Notes under the pieces: model-generated
Told to the model about the DNA's origin: nothing
Database searches by the model: none
What the model saw: the letters and a program-made list of their open reading frames with translations, nothing else
Assembly (NCBI GenBank): GCA_002363695.1
Contig: DEWO01000028.1
Coordinates: 1 to 24,732 of the forward strand
From: Prevotella sp. UBA3208
GTDB lineage: Bacteria > Bacteroidota > Bacteroidia > Bacteroidales > Bacteroidaceae
Length of the DNA stretch: 24,732 bases
Reading direction: 5' to 3'
Position numbers and translations under genes: made by a program
Shown here: positions 14,770 through 23,200 of the stretch, one piece after another
Numbering within the stretch: position 1 is the stretch's first letter
Layout: every line of letters starts with the position of its first letter

Positions 14770-17463
14770 CTACTCTTTCACCAGCCTGACGCCGTCCAGC
14801 CTGAGCCTGGCGGTCTGGGGGTCAACCTGCTGGTCGGTGTGGCGATAGACGAAGGTGGAGTTGCGGATGTCGATGTCGTGCACGCAGTCCATCCCGAGGA
14901 TGCCGCTGGCCTTGATGGCGGTATTGGCTCCGCGGCAGGTGACGCGGCTGATGTGGATGTCTTGGAAGTCCGGGGCCAGGCGGCGCTGCTCGTCCGTGTA
15001 GGTGGGCACGGCCTTAGGGTCGCTGCCGGCGGGGCGGTCCAGGTAGTCGCACTGGAAGACGATGGCCTCGTCCTTGATGTCGGTCATGACGATGTCCGAG
15101 ATGTAGAGCTGCTCGGTCTTGCCGCCGCGGCCGATGCCGCTCTTGAAGCGCAGTCCGGTGTCGGTGCCGCTGAAGCGGTTGTGGCGCACCACCATGCGAC
15201 GGATGCCGCTGACGGTCTCGCTGCCCAGCACGAAGCCGCCGTGGGCGTGGTAGACGGTGTTGTCCTGAATGACGATGTCCTGGCAGCCGTTAGCGGGCGA
15301 CTTAGGCTTGTATCTGCCGCTCTTCATGCACAGTCCGTCGTCGCCGGCGTCGACGGTGCAGTTGGCAATGAGCCCGATGTTGACGTCAGAGAAGTCGATG
15401 GCGTCGCCGTTCTGGGCATTCCACGGACAGCGCACGGTGACACCGTCCACGATGACGTTGCGGCAGTTCATCGGGTGGACGTGGAACTTGGCTGCGTTCT
15501 GTACGGTGACGCCCTCGATGAGGACGTTCTCGCAGTCGGTCAGCCGGATGAGGTCGTTGCGCATCTTCTCCTGCTGCTCGGGGGTGTCGGCAATGTTTCC
15601 CTTGCCTGTTGCGTCCCAGGGGTAGAACAGCTTGCCGTGGTCCTTAGTCACGCCGCCGACGACGCTATGGTACTGCTTCCATTCGACGTCGCTGACCTTC
15701 GCGCGCTTCACCGGGCGCCAGTACTGGCCGTTGCCGTCCAGGATGCCGCTGCCCGTGATGGCAATGTTCTTGCGCTTCGAGGCACGGATGCAGGCGTAGA
15801 CGCGGCTGGCATCAGGTCGGGGGTCGACATAGAGCGACTTGTCGGGCGAGAACAGGACGATGGCATTCTTCGTCAGGTGCAGCTCGATGTTGTCCTTGAG
15901 CATGATGGGCCCTGTGAGCCACACGCCCTCGGACACCGTCAGGCGTCCGCCGCCCAGCTTGGTCAGCTTGCTGATGGCCTTGGCGAAGGCCTCGGTGTTC
16001 AGTGTGACGCCGTCGCCTACGCCGCCCACGGTCTTCAGGTCCACCTCATGGCTGGGGATGACGGGGCGGCTGACGGGGGTGATGTCCACCGGCAGGCCGG
16101 TGTAGTATTTGGCGTACCGTTCCTCTGCCTCCGCCTTCTGGGGCATGACGGCCTCCTGGGCGTCATAGCCGGCCAGCTTGTCCAGATAGTACTGGCGCAG
16201 GTCGGCCCAGCGGTAGTACGGATACTGGTCGGTCTTGACGGGCAGCGAGGCCTCGCGCTCGTTGAGCAGGGCCTTGACCAGGATGTCGCCCTGTCCCTTC
16301 TTGGGACGGTAGAAGACCAGCTGTATGTTGCACGCCATGGGGAAGATGCGGTAGTTGCGCCAGTGGGTGTCCAGCTGGTCGAGGTCGCTCACCTGTATGC
16401 CGCACGAGTCGAGCTCCAGCAGGCAGGCCAGCGGCAGCACGCACACCTCGTGGCCGAAGCGCAGGGTGGCCTGTGTCTGGGTCACGGTGTCGGCCGTCTG
16501 GATGATGTTGCGCAGCAGGTTGCGCTGGGTGAAGGGCATGATCCCCCGGGTCAGGGGTGCAGGACCATAGTCCACATACCAGCCGATGTTGCGTGCCCGC
16601 CACAGGGCGTACAGCTCGTCGTCGGTGAACAGTGCGTACATATCGGGGGCTCCGTCGTGGCTCTGCATGTTGGTGACCACCTCAAAGAGGTTTGACATCA
16701 GGGCGTTGGCATTCAGCGTCTCCTTGACCCACTTGGCGTCGTTGAACAGCACCTTCATGAGCCGGTCTGACTCTATGTCCTTCATGCTGGTACGCATCTC
16801 GCGGCCTATGCGACCCATGGACTTCACCAGCCCGCTGCGGTTCTGGTTCATGTAGTACTGCAGGGCCTTGCTGACGTCGTTGTGGATGACGGCAGTGGGG
16901 TTGGCGGCCGATAGCTCTTCACACTCGGCCGTCATCGACAGGATGCAACGGTTGACGGTGGTCGAGCGGGCGTCGATGCGGACATTCTTAGCCTTGAATA
17001 TTTCGGGGAAGTGCTGCACCATGCGGCGGGCAATGCCGTGGTGCTGGCGTTCGCCGACGGTCGACAGGTCGCCTAATCGCAACCGTGCACCACTGTACTT
17101 GCCGTCGAGTGCGGGATAGTTGGGCTCGGGCAGGCTGACAAACTTCTCCAGTTGCTGCAGCACCTCCTCGCCCTGAGGGGTCAGCTTGCCGGCCTTCCGG
17201 GCCGTGTGCAGGGGTTCTGTCACGCTGGTGTAGCTATTGTCGTTGATGAGCCAGCGCGAGCCGTGGCGTCCGTAGTGCGACATGTAGTAGGGTGCGTAGC
17301 CCTTGGGGGCTGGCGTCAGCTTCTTGGTGGGCAGTTGGCGGTCGTAGTCCAGATAGTTGCTGCCTGCCAGGTACTTGTTGGCCCTGATTTCCTCGCGGGC
17401 GGTCTGCGCGGTGCTGCTAAGCGTGAGAATCGCTGAAAGCAGCAGGGTGGTCAGTCGTTTCAT
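14770..17463 (-). CDS. Fusion of histidine acid phosphatase and GH28 polygalacturonase-like domain
   Basis: This is one unbroken frame of 897 residues with a signal peptide (MKRLTTLLLSAILTLSSTAQ). Residues about 25-440 are a branch-2 histidine phosphatase: the catalytic HYGRHGSRW motif (RHGSR 66-70, nucleophile His67) and the proton-donor motif RFGHEV (His338-Glu339). This resembles MINPP/phytase-type enzymes that remove phosphate from inositol phosphates or sugars. After a linker, residues about 472-890 form a right-handed parallel beta-helix of family GH28, with DGVTLNTEAF near its start and catalytic-site motifs NGD (685-687), GDDG with Asp708-Asp709, AHGG (740-743) and RFK (772-774). GH28 enzymes cut polygalacturonan or rhamnogalacturonan. 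Both active sites look complete. The gene follows the one at 17494 by 30 bases and is probably co-transcribed with it. Confidence 0.85.
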   Translation of the reverse strand: MKRLTTLLLSAILTLSSTAQTAREEIRANKYLAGSNYLDYDRQLPTKKLTPAPKGYAPYYMSHYGRHGSRWLINDNSYTSVTEPLHTARKAGKLTPQGEEVLQQLEKFVSLPEPNYPALDGKYSGARLRLGDLSTVGERQHHGIARRMVQHFPEIFKAKNVRIDARSTTVNRCILSMTAECEELSAANPTAVIHNDVSKALQYYMNQNRSGLVKSMGRIGREMRTSMKDIESDRLMKVLFNDAKWVKETLNANALMSNLFEVVTNMQSHDGAPDMYALFTDDELYALWRARNIGWYVDYGPAPLTRGIMPFTQRNLLRNIIQTADTVTQTQATLRFGHEVCVLPLACLLELDSCGIQVSDLDQLDTHWRNYRIFPMACNIQLVFYRPKKGQGDILVKALLNEREASLPVKTDQYPYYRWADLRQYYLDKLAGYDAQEAVMPQKAEAEERYAKYYTGLPVDITPVSRPVIPSHEVDLKTVGGVGDGVTLNTEAFAKAISKLTKLGGGRLTVSEGVWLTGPIMLKDNIELHLTKNAIVLFSPDKSLYVDPRPDASRVYACIRASKRKNIAITGSGILDGNGQYWRPVKRAKVSDVEWKQYHSVVGGVTKDHGKLFYPWDATGKGNIADTPEQQEKMRNDLIRLTDCENVLIEGVTVQNAAKFHVHPMNCRNVIVDGVTVRCPWNAQNGDAIDFSDVNIGLIANCTVDAGDDGLCMKSGRYKPKSPANGCQDIVIQDNTVYHAHGGFVLGSETVSGIRRMVVRHNRFSGTDTGLRFKSGIGRGGKTEQLYISDIVMTDIKDEAIVFQCDYLDRPAGSDPKAVPTYTDEQRRLAPDFQDIHISRVTCRGANTAIKASGILGMDCVHDIDIRNSTFVYRHTDQQVDPQTARLRLDGVRLVKE

Positions 17464-17493
17464 ATGTCATTTCTCATTTAGGGCGTGGGCCAC

Positions 17494-18390
17494 TCATTTT
17501 AGCGTGACGGTAGCGGTGGTCTTGGTCTGCTGGCCCAGAGCCTCGTTGGTGCTCTCCGTCTTGATGCTCTTCACCCAGCCGTCGTCCTGCAACTCGTAGG
17601 TGGCAGTTTCCTTGCTCTCCAGCTTGAGCATACCGGTGGCCATGATCTGGTCGATGTTTTGCTTGATCATCTCTGCCTGGCCGGGCATCAGCTTCTCCAC
17701 CTTCTCGACAATCAGCGCCTTCATCTCGTCCTTGGACATGTTCATCGAACCGTTGGTGGTCACGTTCTTGCCGTTGACGAAGTACATACGCTTCATCTTC
17801 AGTCCCTGCTCGTTGACGTACTCCTCCTGGGCACCGGTCATGATGGTCTTGCCGTTCAAGGCCAGCGGACTGGTCATGTTCTGCATGGTCTTCAGCAGGT
17901 TCTCCTCGGTGGTGCTTTCCAGCACCTGTTGCTTCATGGCTTCCTTGGACATGGCCTGGGCGAGCATGGGAATCTGCTTGAACAGCTGGTCTACCAACTC
18001 ATTGCTCAGTCCGTCCAGCTTCTGCTTCAGTTCACCGTAGTTCTGGATGGCCTTTACCTTGCCCTCCTTGTTGGTGGTGATGCGGATAACCTGTCCTTTC
18101 AGCATGTTTTCGGCAGCACTCATCAGCTTGGCGGCGAGGTTGTCGTCCGTGGCGTTGCTCTTGACGTCGGTGGTCACCATCTCCATCGTGTAGCCGTCGG
18201 CATTCTCGGCGGTCACCGTAAACTTGGTCTCACTGGCCATCTGGACGTCCTTCTGGCCGGGAATGGCTATTGTGCTTTCAGCTACATACACCTTGGTAGT
18301 GCCTTTGGCCATTTTTGGGGCTACTTTCAACTGGGCCTGAGCGGCCATCATGACTGTCAGCATCATGCTGAGGACAAAAATCTTTTTCAT
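17494..18390 (-). CDS. Secreted protein of unknown function
   Basis: This is a 298-residue protein with a signal peptide (MKKIFVLSMMLTVMMAAQAQ). A start two codons earlier (18396) is also possible. No catalytic motif is visible. The mature part is rich in Lys, Met, Gln and Thr, and begins with beta-like stretches (TKVYVAESTIAIPG, TKFTVTAENADGYTMEMVTTDV). A predicted helical middle (about 120-175) and further beta strands follow. The pattern resembles DUF6263-like Bacteroidetes exported proteins, but I am not sure of the family. It is the first gene of a likely two-gene unit with the phosphatase-GH28 fusion. Confidence 0.75.
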   Translation of the reverse strand: MKKIFVLSMMLTVMMAAQAQLKVAPKMAKGTTKVYVAESTIAIPGQKDVQMASETKFTVTAENADGYTMEMVTTDVKSNATDDNLAAKLMSAAENMLKGQVIRITTNKEGKVKAIQNYGELKQKLDGLSNELVDQLFKQIPMLAQAMSKEAMKQQVLESTTEENLLKTMQNMTSPLALNGKTIMTGAQEEYVNEQGLKMKRMYFVNGKNVTTNGSMNMSKDEMKALIVEKVEKLMPGQAEMIKQNIDQIMATGMLKLESKETATYELQDDGWVKSIKTESTNEALGQQTKTTATVTLK

Positions 18391-18438
18391 AATCATTCTT
18401 TTTTTATGATGGGTTTAACGTAAATGCAATTTTGGTTG

Positions 18439-18446
18439 CGAAGTTA
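18439..18446 (-). promoter_or_regulatory. Possible -7 box for the gene at 17494-18390
   Basis: On the minus strand TAACTTCG differs from TAnnTTTG at one base, about 49 bases before the ATG. No clear TTTG lies upstream; the terminator at 18457-18481 occupies that space. Confidence 0.3.
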
Positions 18447-18456
18447 CGAATAAAAA

Positions 18457-18481
18457 ACGAGCTGACCAAGCGTCAGCCCGT
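18457..18481 (-). terminator. Intrinsic terminator after the ddh gene, usable in both directions
   Basis: ACGAGCTGAC (18457-18466) pairs with GTCAGCCCGT (18472-18481) with one G-T wobble and a 5-base loop. On the minus strand TTTTTTATT follows, and on the plus strand TTTT. It lies 30 bases past the ddh stop. Confidence 0.8.
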
Positions 18482-18511
18482 TTTCTTGTTGATAGGATTG
18501 AAATTTATCTT

Positions 18512-19411
18512 TTACACCAGATGTTCTATCAGGTCGGCACGCTCGCCGGGAAGCATGTCGATGACGGGGATTTCAATCATCGTATAGCAACCGGGCTGCT
18601 GACGCATGGAGGCGCGGGCTACGTTGACCAGCACCTGACCGGTCAGGGCGGGGTTGTTGATCTGCATGTTGAACTCCAGACGCTGGTTCTGGGTCTGACC
18701 CGAGACGCCCTTGCGCACCAGGTTGACACCGTGTCCCATGTCGCGCACGTCGTCGACGCTCTCTACCTGGAACACATGGGTCTCGTCGCTGGCGAAGTAG
18801 GGGTCGGCCTTGATGTCCTTGGTGACTTGCTCCAGTGTGTAGCCGTCTTCCAGCTCAACATAGACCATGCGGCGGTGGATGCCCTCACCGAGGGGGATGG
18901 TCATCGAGAGGGCGTTCTTGACACCGGCCTTGGAGCGCACACATACGGAGTGGCCCATGGACATACCCGGTCCGAAGTTGGTGTAGGTCAGTCCCTTGGG
19001 GGCGAGGCTCTGCATGAGGGTGCGGACGATGGAGTCCGAACCTGGGTCCCAGCCGGCGGCAATGACGCTGACCGTGCCGGTCTGCTTGTTGAGCTCCATC
19101 AGACGCTCGCGGTAGCCACGGATATTGGTGTGGATGTCGAATGAGTCGACGGTATTGATGCCCAAGGGCAGAATCTGCTTGGCAAACTCCTCGCACGAAC
19201 GGGTCGGTGTAGCCAGAATGGCCACGTCTACGTCCTTCAGTTCCTTGATATCCTTTACAACCTCATACTGGGCGAGTTCGGCAGGCTTGTCCTCTGCACC
19301 CTGACGGCGCACGATGCCTGCAATCTCGAAATCGGGTGCGGCCTCCAGGGCCTGCACGCTGTACTTTCCAATGTTGCCGTAGCCTACTACGGCTGCTCTG
19401 ATTTTCTTCAT
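18512..19411 (-). CDS. ddh: meso-Diaminopimelate dehydrogenase
   Basis: This 299-residue cytosolic enzyme catalyses the reversible NADPH-dependent amination of L-tetrahydrodipicolinate to meso-diaminopimelate, the direct route to lysine and peptidoglycan cross-links. The N-terminus MKKIRAAVVGYGNIGK carries the dinucleotide-binding GxGxxG (10-15), followed by the family's VRR, ATPTRS, NTVDSFDIH and AGWDPGSDSIVRTL motifs. The C-terminal substrate half includes TNFGPGMSMGHSV. I took ATG 19411 rather than the longer frame to 19513 because the extra 34 residues overlap the promoter box at 19453-19460 and do not resemble the family. It stands alone between its own promoter and terminator. Confidence 0.95.
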   Translation of the reverse strand: MKKIRAAVVGYGNIGKYSVQALEAAPDFEIAGIVRRQGAEDKPAELAQYEVVKDIKELKDVDVAILATPTRSCEEFAKQILPLGINTVDSFDIHTNIRGYRERLMELNKQTGTVSVIAAGWDPGSDSIVRTLMQSLAPKGLTYTNFGPGMSMGHSVCVRSKAGVKNALSMTIPLGEGIHRRMVYVELEDGYTLEQVTKDIKADPYFASDETHVFQVESVDDVRDMGHGVNLVRKGVSGQTQNQRLEFNMQINNPALTGQVLVNVARASMRQQPGCYTMIEIPVIDMLPGERADLIEHLV

Positions 19412-19452
19412 CTTTCTGTCTTTGTTTGGTTCGTTTCTATCCTTTTCGGTTG

Positions 19453-19460
19453 CAAAAGTA
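19453..19460 (-). promoter_or_regulatory. -7 box of ddh
   Basis: On the minus strand TACTTTTG fits TAnnTTTG, 41 bases before the ATG at 19411. No exact TTTG was seen 19-21 bases upstream. Confidence 0.55.
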
Positions 19461-19557
19461 CATCTTTTTCTTGAAATACGTAACGAAATGATAGAAAATT
19501 TTGTTAACGGCATACAAAATGTTATCCGGCGTCATCTTTTCCTTCCTTGATACAATA

Positions 19558-19598
19558 AAACGGCCGTCAGGGTCGTTTAATTAGATGTATTAATACAT
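19558..19598. promoter_or_regulatory. Hairpin and 14-bp palindrome upstream of ruvA
   Basis: AAACGGCC (19558-19565) pairs with GGTCGTTT (19571-19578; one G-T wobble). Just after it ATGTATTAATACAT (19585-19598) is a perfect palindrome ending 14 bases before the ruvA ATG. No consensus promoter was found between the divergent ddh and ruvA genes for the ruvA side. The palindrome could be an operator or only an AT-rich spacer. Confidence 0.3.
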
Positions 19599-19612
19599 TA
19601 ATGTAAAAAGCT

Positions 19613-20215
19613 ATGATAGAATACATCAAGGGTGAGCTGGCGGAGCTTACCCCCGCATTAGCTACGGTAGAAGCCGCTGGCGTAGGTTACGGACTGAACA
19701 TCTCGCTGACCACGTACTCGGCCATTCAGGGCAAAAAGGACGTGAAGCTCTACGTCTTTGAGTCCATTCGTGAGGACGCCCACGTGCTCTATGGCTTCGT
19801 GTCGAAGAAGGAACGCGAAATGTTTGAACTGCTCATCACGGTCAGCGGCGTGGGACCCAATACGGCCCGCATGATGCTCTCGTCCATGAGTGTCGCAGAG
19901 CTGTGCAATGCCATTTCGCGCGGCGACGAACGGCTTATCAAGGGCATCAAGGGCATCGGCAAGATGACGGCTCAGCGCATTATCGTCGACCTGCGCGACA
20001 AGATTGTGGCTCTGGGCATTGCGGACGAGATTCCTACGGGTGGACAGGTTTCGGCCCCCGTCAATACGGCTGTCAAGGACGAAGCCGTCTCGGCACTCAC
20101 CATGTTGGGCTTTGCCCCGGCTCCCACGCAGAAGGTGGTGCTGGCCATCCTGCAGGCACAGCCCGACCTGCCCGTCGAACAGGTGGTCAAGCAGGCTTTG
20201 AAACAAATCAAGTAG
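19613..20215 (+). CDS. ruvA: Holliday junction branch migration protein RuvA
   Basis: This is 200 residues, the normal RuvA length. RuvA tetramers bind four-way DNA junctions and load the RuvB motor for branch migration in recombination repair. The N-terminal OB domain (1-63) starts MIEYIKGELAEL. Two helix-hairpin-helix motifs follow, at about 72-90 (ITVSGVGPNTARMML) and 107-126 (IKGIGKMTAQRIIVDL). The flexible linker and the C-terminal RuvB-binding domain (about 150-200, EAVSALTMLGFA) complete the protein. The sprA frame begins 15 bases after its stop, so the two are probably one transcript. Confidence 0.97.
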   Translation: MIEYIKGELAELTPALATVEAAGVGYGLNISLTTYSAIQGKKDVKLYVFESIREDAHVLYGFVSKKEREMFELLITVSGVGPNTARMMLSSMSVAELCNAISRGDERLIKGIKGIGKMTAQRIIVDLRDKIVALGIADEIPTGGQVSAPVNTAVKDEAVSALTMLGFAPAPTQKVVLAILQAQPDLPVEQVVKQALKQIK

Positions 20216-20230
20216 CCCCCTCTCTCTCCC

Positions 20231-23200
20231 TTGAAACGCTTTCTCTATACCGCATTGGTCCTGTTGAGCATCACGGCCTTGGCCATGCCTCCGCAGGATG
20301 ACAAGACACAGCGCAAGCCTGTGCCTAAGGCCCAGCCTGACTTGCAGATAGAGGAAGACACCATCCCCGACTCGCTGTTGCACAACCGTTGGCGCATTCA
20401 GAAGACGGCTCCCATCGAGGTGGCAGACCTCGACTCGTCGGCCCTTGACCTCCGTTTTCCTGAGAATATCCGCCAGCAGGTGGAATACGACGACTCGCTG
20501 AACGTCTACAAGATTGGTTCCAAGATGGGCGACTCGTACCTGAACACGCCGGTGCTGATGTCGCCGGAAGAGTATCAGCAGTGGAGCGAGCGCCGCGAGC
20601 GTGAAAAGTTCTTCCGCAAGAAGGATGCCGAGAACGTTGCCGCCAAGGGGAAGGATAAGTTCGACTTCTCGGATATGCACTTCGACCTGGGACCTGCGGA
20701 GAAGATTTTCGGTCCCGGGGGTGTGCGCATCCGTACCCAGGGAACGGCAGAGCTGAAGCTGGGCGCTACGCTCAAGAGCATCGACAATCCCTCGCTGCCT
20801 GAGCGCAACCGCAAGACGACGGCTGTTGACTTTGACGAGAAAATCAACCTGAACGTCACGGGAAAGGTGGGCGACAAGGTGAACATGAGCCTGAACTACA
20901 ACACCGATGCAACCTTCGACTTCGATACCAAGAACCTCAAGCTGCGCTATGAGGGCAAGGAAGACGAAATCATCAAGCTGGTGGAGGCCGGTAACGTCAC
21001 CTTCCCGTCCAACAACTCGCTGGTGAAGGGTGCATCGAGCCTCTTTGGCGTACGTACCGATATGCAGTTCGGCAAGTTGAAGCTGCAGACCATCTTCTCA
21101 CAGAAGAACTCTTCCACGAAGAGCGTGTCCTCCAAGGGCGGCGTCCAGATGACACCGTTCGAGATAGACGTAGCCAACTACGAGGAGAACCGTCACTTCT
21201 TCCTGGCCAAATATTTCCGCGAACGCTATGATGCTGCCATGCAGCAGTTGCCCAACCTGACCACGGGCATTAACGTCACCCGCGTAGAGGTGTGGGTCAC
21301 CAACAAGACGGGAACCACACAGAACACCCGTAACCTGATAGCCCTCTCGGAGTTGGGCGAGAGCTTGGGTAGGAAAGAGACGGGCGTGTCCGTGCTCCCC
21401 CAGAACGAGACAGGGCGCGTGAAGGTGAGCAGTATGCCTGCCAAAGCGCGCGACATCGACCAGGCTTCTGCAGCCCTCGACGGTATCATGACGGGTGGCG
21501 TCGACTATGAGAAGCAGGCTGCGGCCCGTCTGCTGACTTCCTCTGAGTACACTCTGAACGCCGCGTTGGGATATATCTCGCTGAAGACCAGCCTGCAGAC
21601 CGACCAGGTGCTGGCTGTTGCCTATGAATATACCTATGGCGGACAGACCTATAGGGTGGGTGAGTTTGCCGCCGACCATAACAATGCCTCGGAGACCCTG
21701 TATGTCAAGTCGCTGAAGAATGCTTCGAACAATCCCCAGCAGGCCAACTGGCCGCTGATGATGAAGAATGTCTACTACCTGGCCTCCAACGTCGAGAAGA
21801 CCAAGTTCCGACTCGACGTCAAGTACAAGAGCGATACGGCAGGCGTCTATCTGACCTATGTCCCTGACGTGAGGGACGTGACCTTGCTCAGGGGCTTGGG
21901 GGCTGACCGCTTGGACAATAACAACAAGCTGCGCCCTAATGGCTATTTCGACTTTGTGGAGGGCTATACCGTCAGCAACGGACGCGTGTTCTTCCCGTCG
22001 GCCGAGCCTTTCGGCACCACGATGCGGAACTTCCTGAAAAGCAGGGGACTGACCGACGAGGCTGCTGCCAAGTATGTCTTCCAGGAACTCTATGATACCA
22101 CCCGTACGGCCGCCCGCCAGATGACGGACAAGGACAAATACCTGTTGGTGGGACAGTTCAAGGGCTCGTCAGCCAATGTCATTTCGCTGGGAGCTTACAA
22201 TGTGCCGCAGGGCTCGGTCGTGGTGACTGCCGGTGGTGTGATACTGAAGGAGGGTTCTGACTATAGTGTGGACTATTCGGCCGGCGAGGTCACCATCCTC
22301 AACCAGAGCATCATTGACGCCGGTACTTCTGTCAGCGTGTCGCTGGAGTCTAATACGGAATACGGTATGCAGCGCAAGACGATGGTGGGTTTCAACTGGG
22401 AGTACGATTTCTCGAAGAATTTCCAGATAGGTGGTACGCTGCAGCACCTCAGCGAGCAGACGCTGACCTCGAAGGTCACCATGGGGTCGGAACCGCTGAA
22501 GAATACCCTGTGGGGACTGAACCTGAACTGGAAGACAGAGAGCCAGTGGCTGACGCGGATGCTCGACAAGCTGCCCCTGCTGCACTGCACTCAGCCGTCG
22601 CAGATTTCCTTTACGGGCGAGTTTGCACACCTCATCGCCGGTACGGCCGGGGGTACGCAGGATAATGCCTCGTACATTGACGACTTCGAGAATGCGAAGA
22701 ACGGTATTGACGTGCTGGAGCCTAAGTCGTGGACGCTGTCCAGTGTGCCGACGATGTTTCCGGAGTATGCCGACAAGGACAGTGTCTCCAGTGGTTTCAA
22801 CCGTTCGCTGCTGTCGTGGTACACCATCGACCCGCTGTTTACCAACCGTTCGTCCTCGCTGACCCCGGGTCACATCAAGAGCGACCTCGACCAACTCTCC
22901 AACCACTATGTGCGTGCCGTGTACGTCAGCGAGCTCTATCCCAACCGTCAGCAGTCTACCTACAGCGGTGCCACGTCGACACTGCCCGTACTCAATCTGG
23001 CTTACTATCCTCAGGAGCGTGGTCCCTACAATCTGAATACGGCTGTCAATATGGACGGTACGCTGCCCAATCCGCGGCAGCGCTGGGGCGGCATGATGCG
23101 CAAACTGGATACCAACGACTTCGAGACGGCCAATGTCGAGTATATTGAGTTCTGGCTGCTCGACCCCTTCATCTACTCCTCTGAACAGGAAGACGCTGCC

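Noticed and set aside
14839..16695. A 618-codon plus-strand frame opposite the phosphatase-GH28 gene
   Set aside because: It is dominated by Val, Ala, Asp and His from antisense codons and has no promoter or domain. The minus strand holds the clear enzyme motifs.
19412..19513. A 34-residue N-terminal extension of diaminopimelate dehydrogenase
   Set aside because: It covers the -7 box and is absent from the family; ATG 19411 starts directly at the nucleotide-binding fold.
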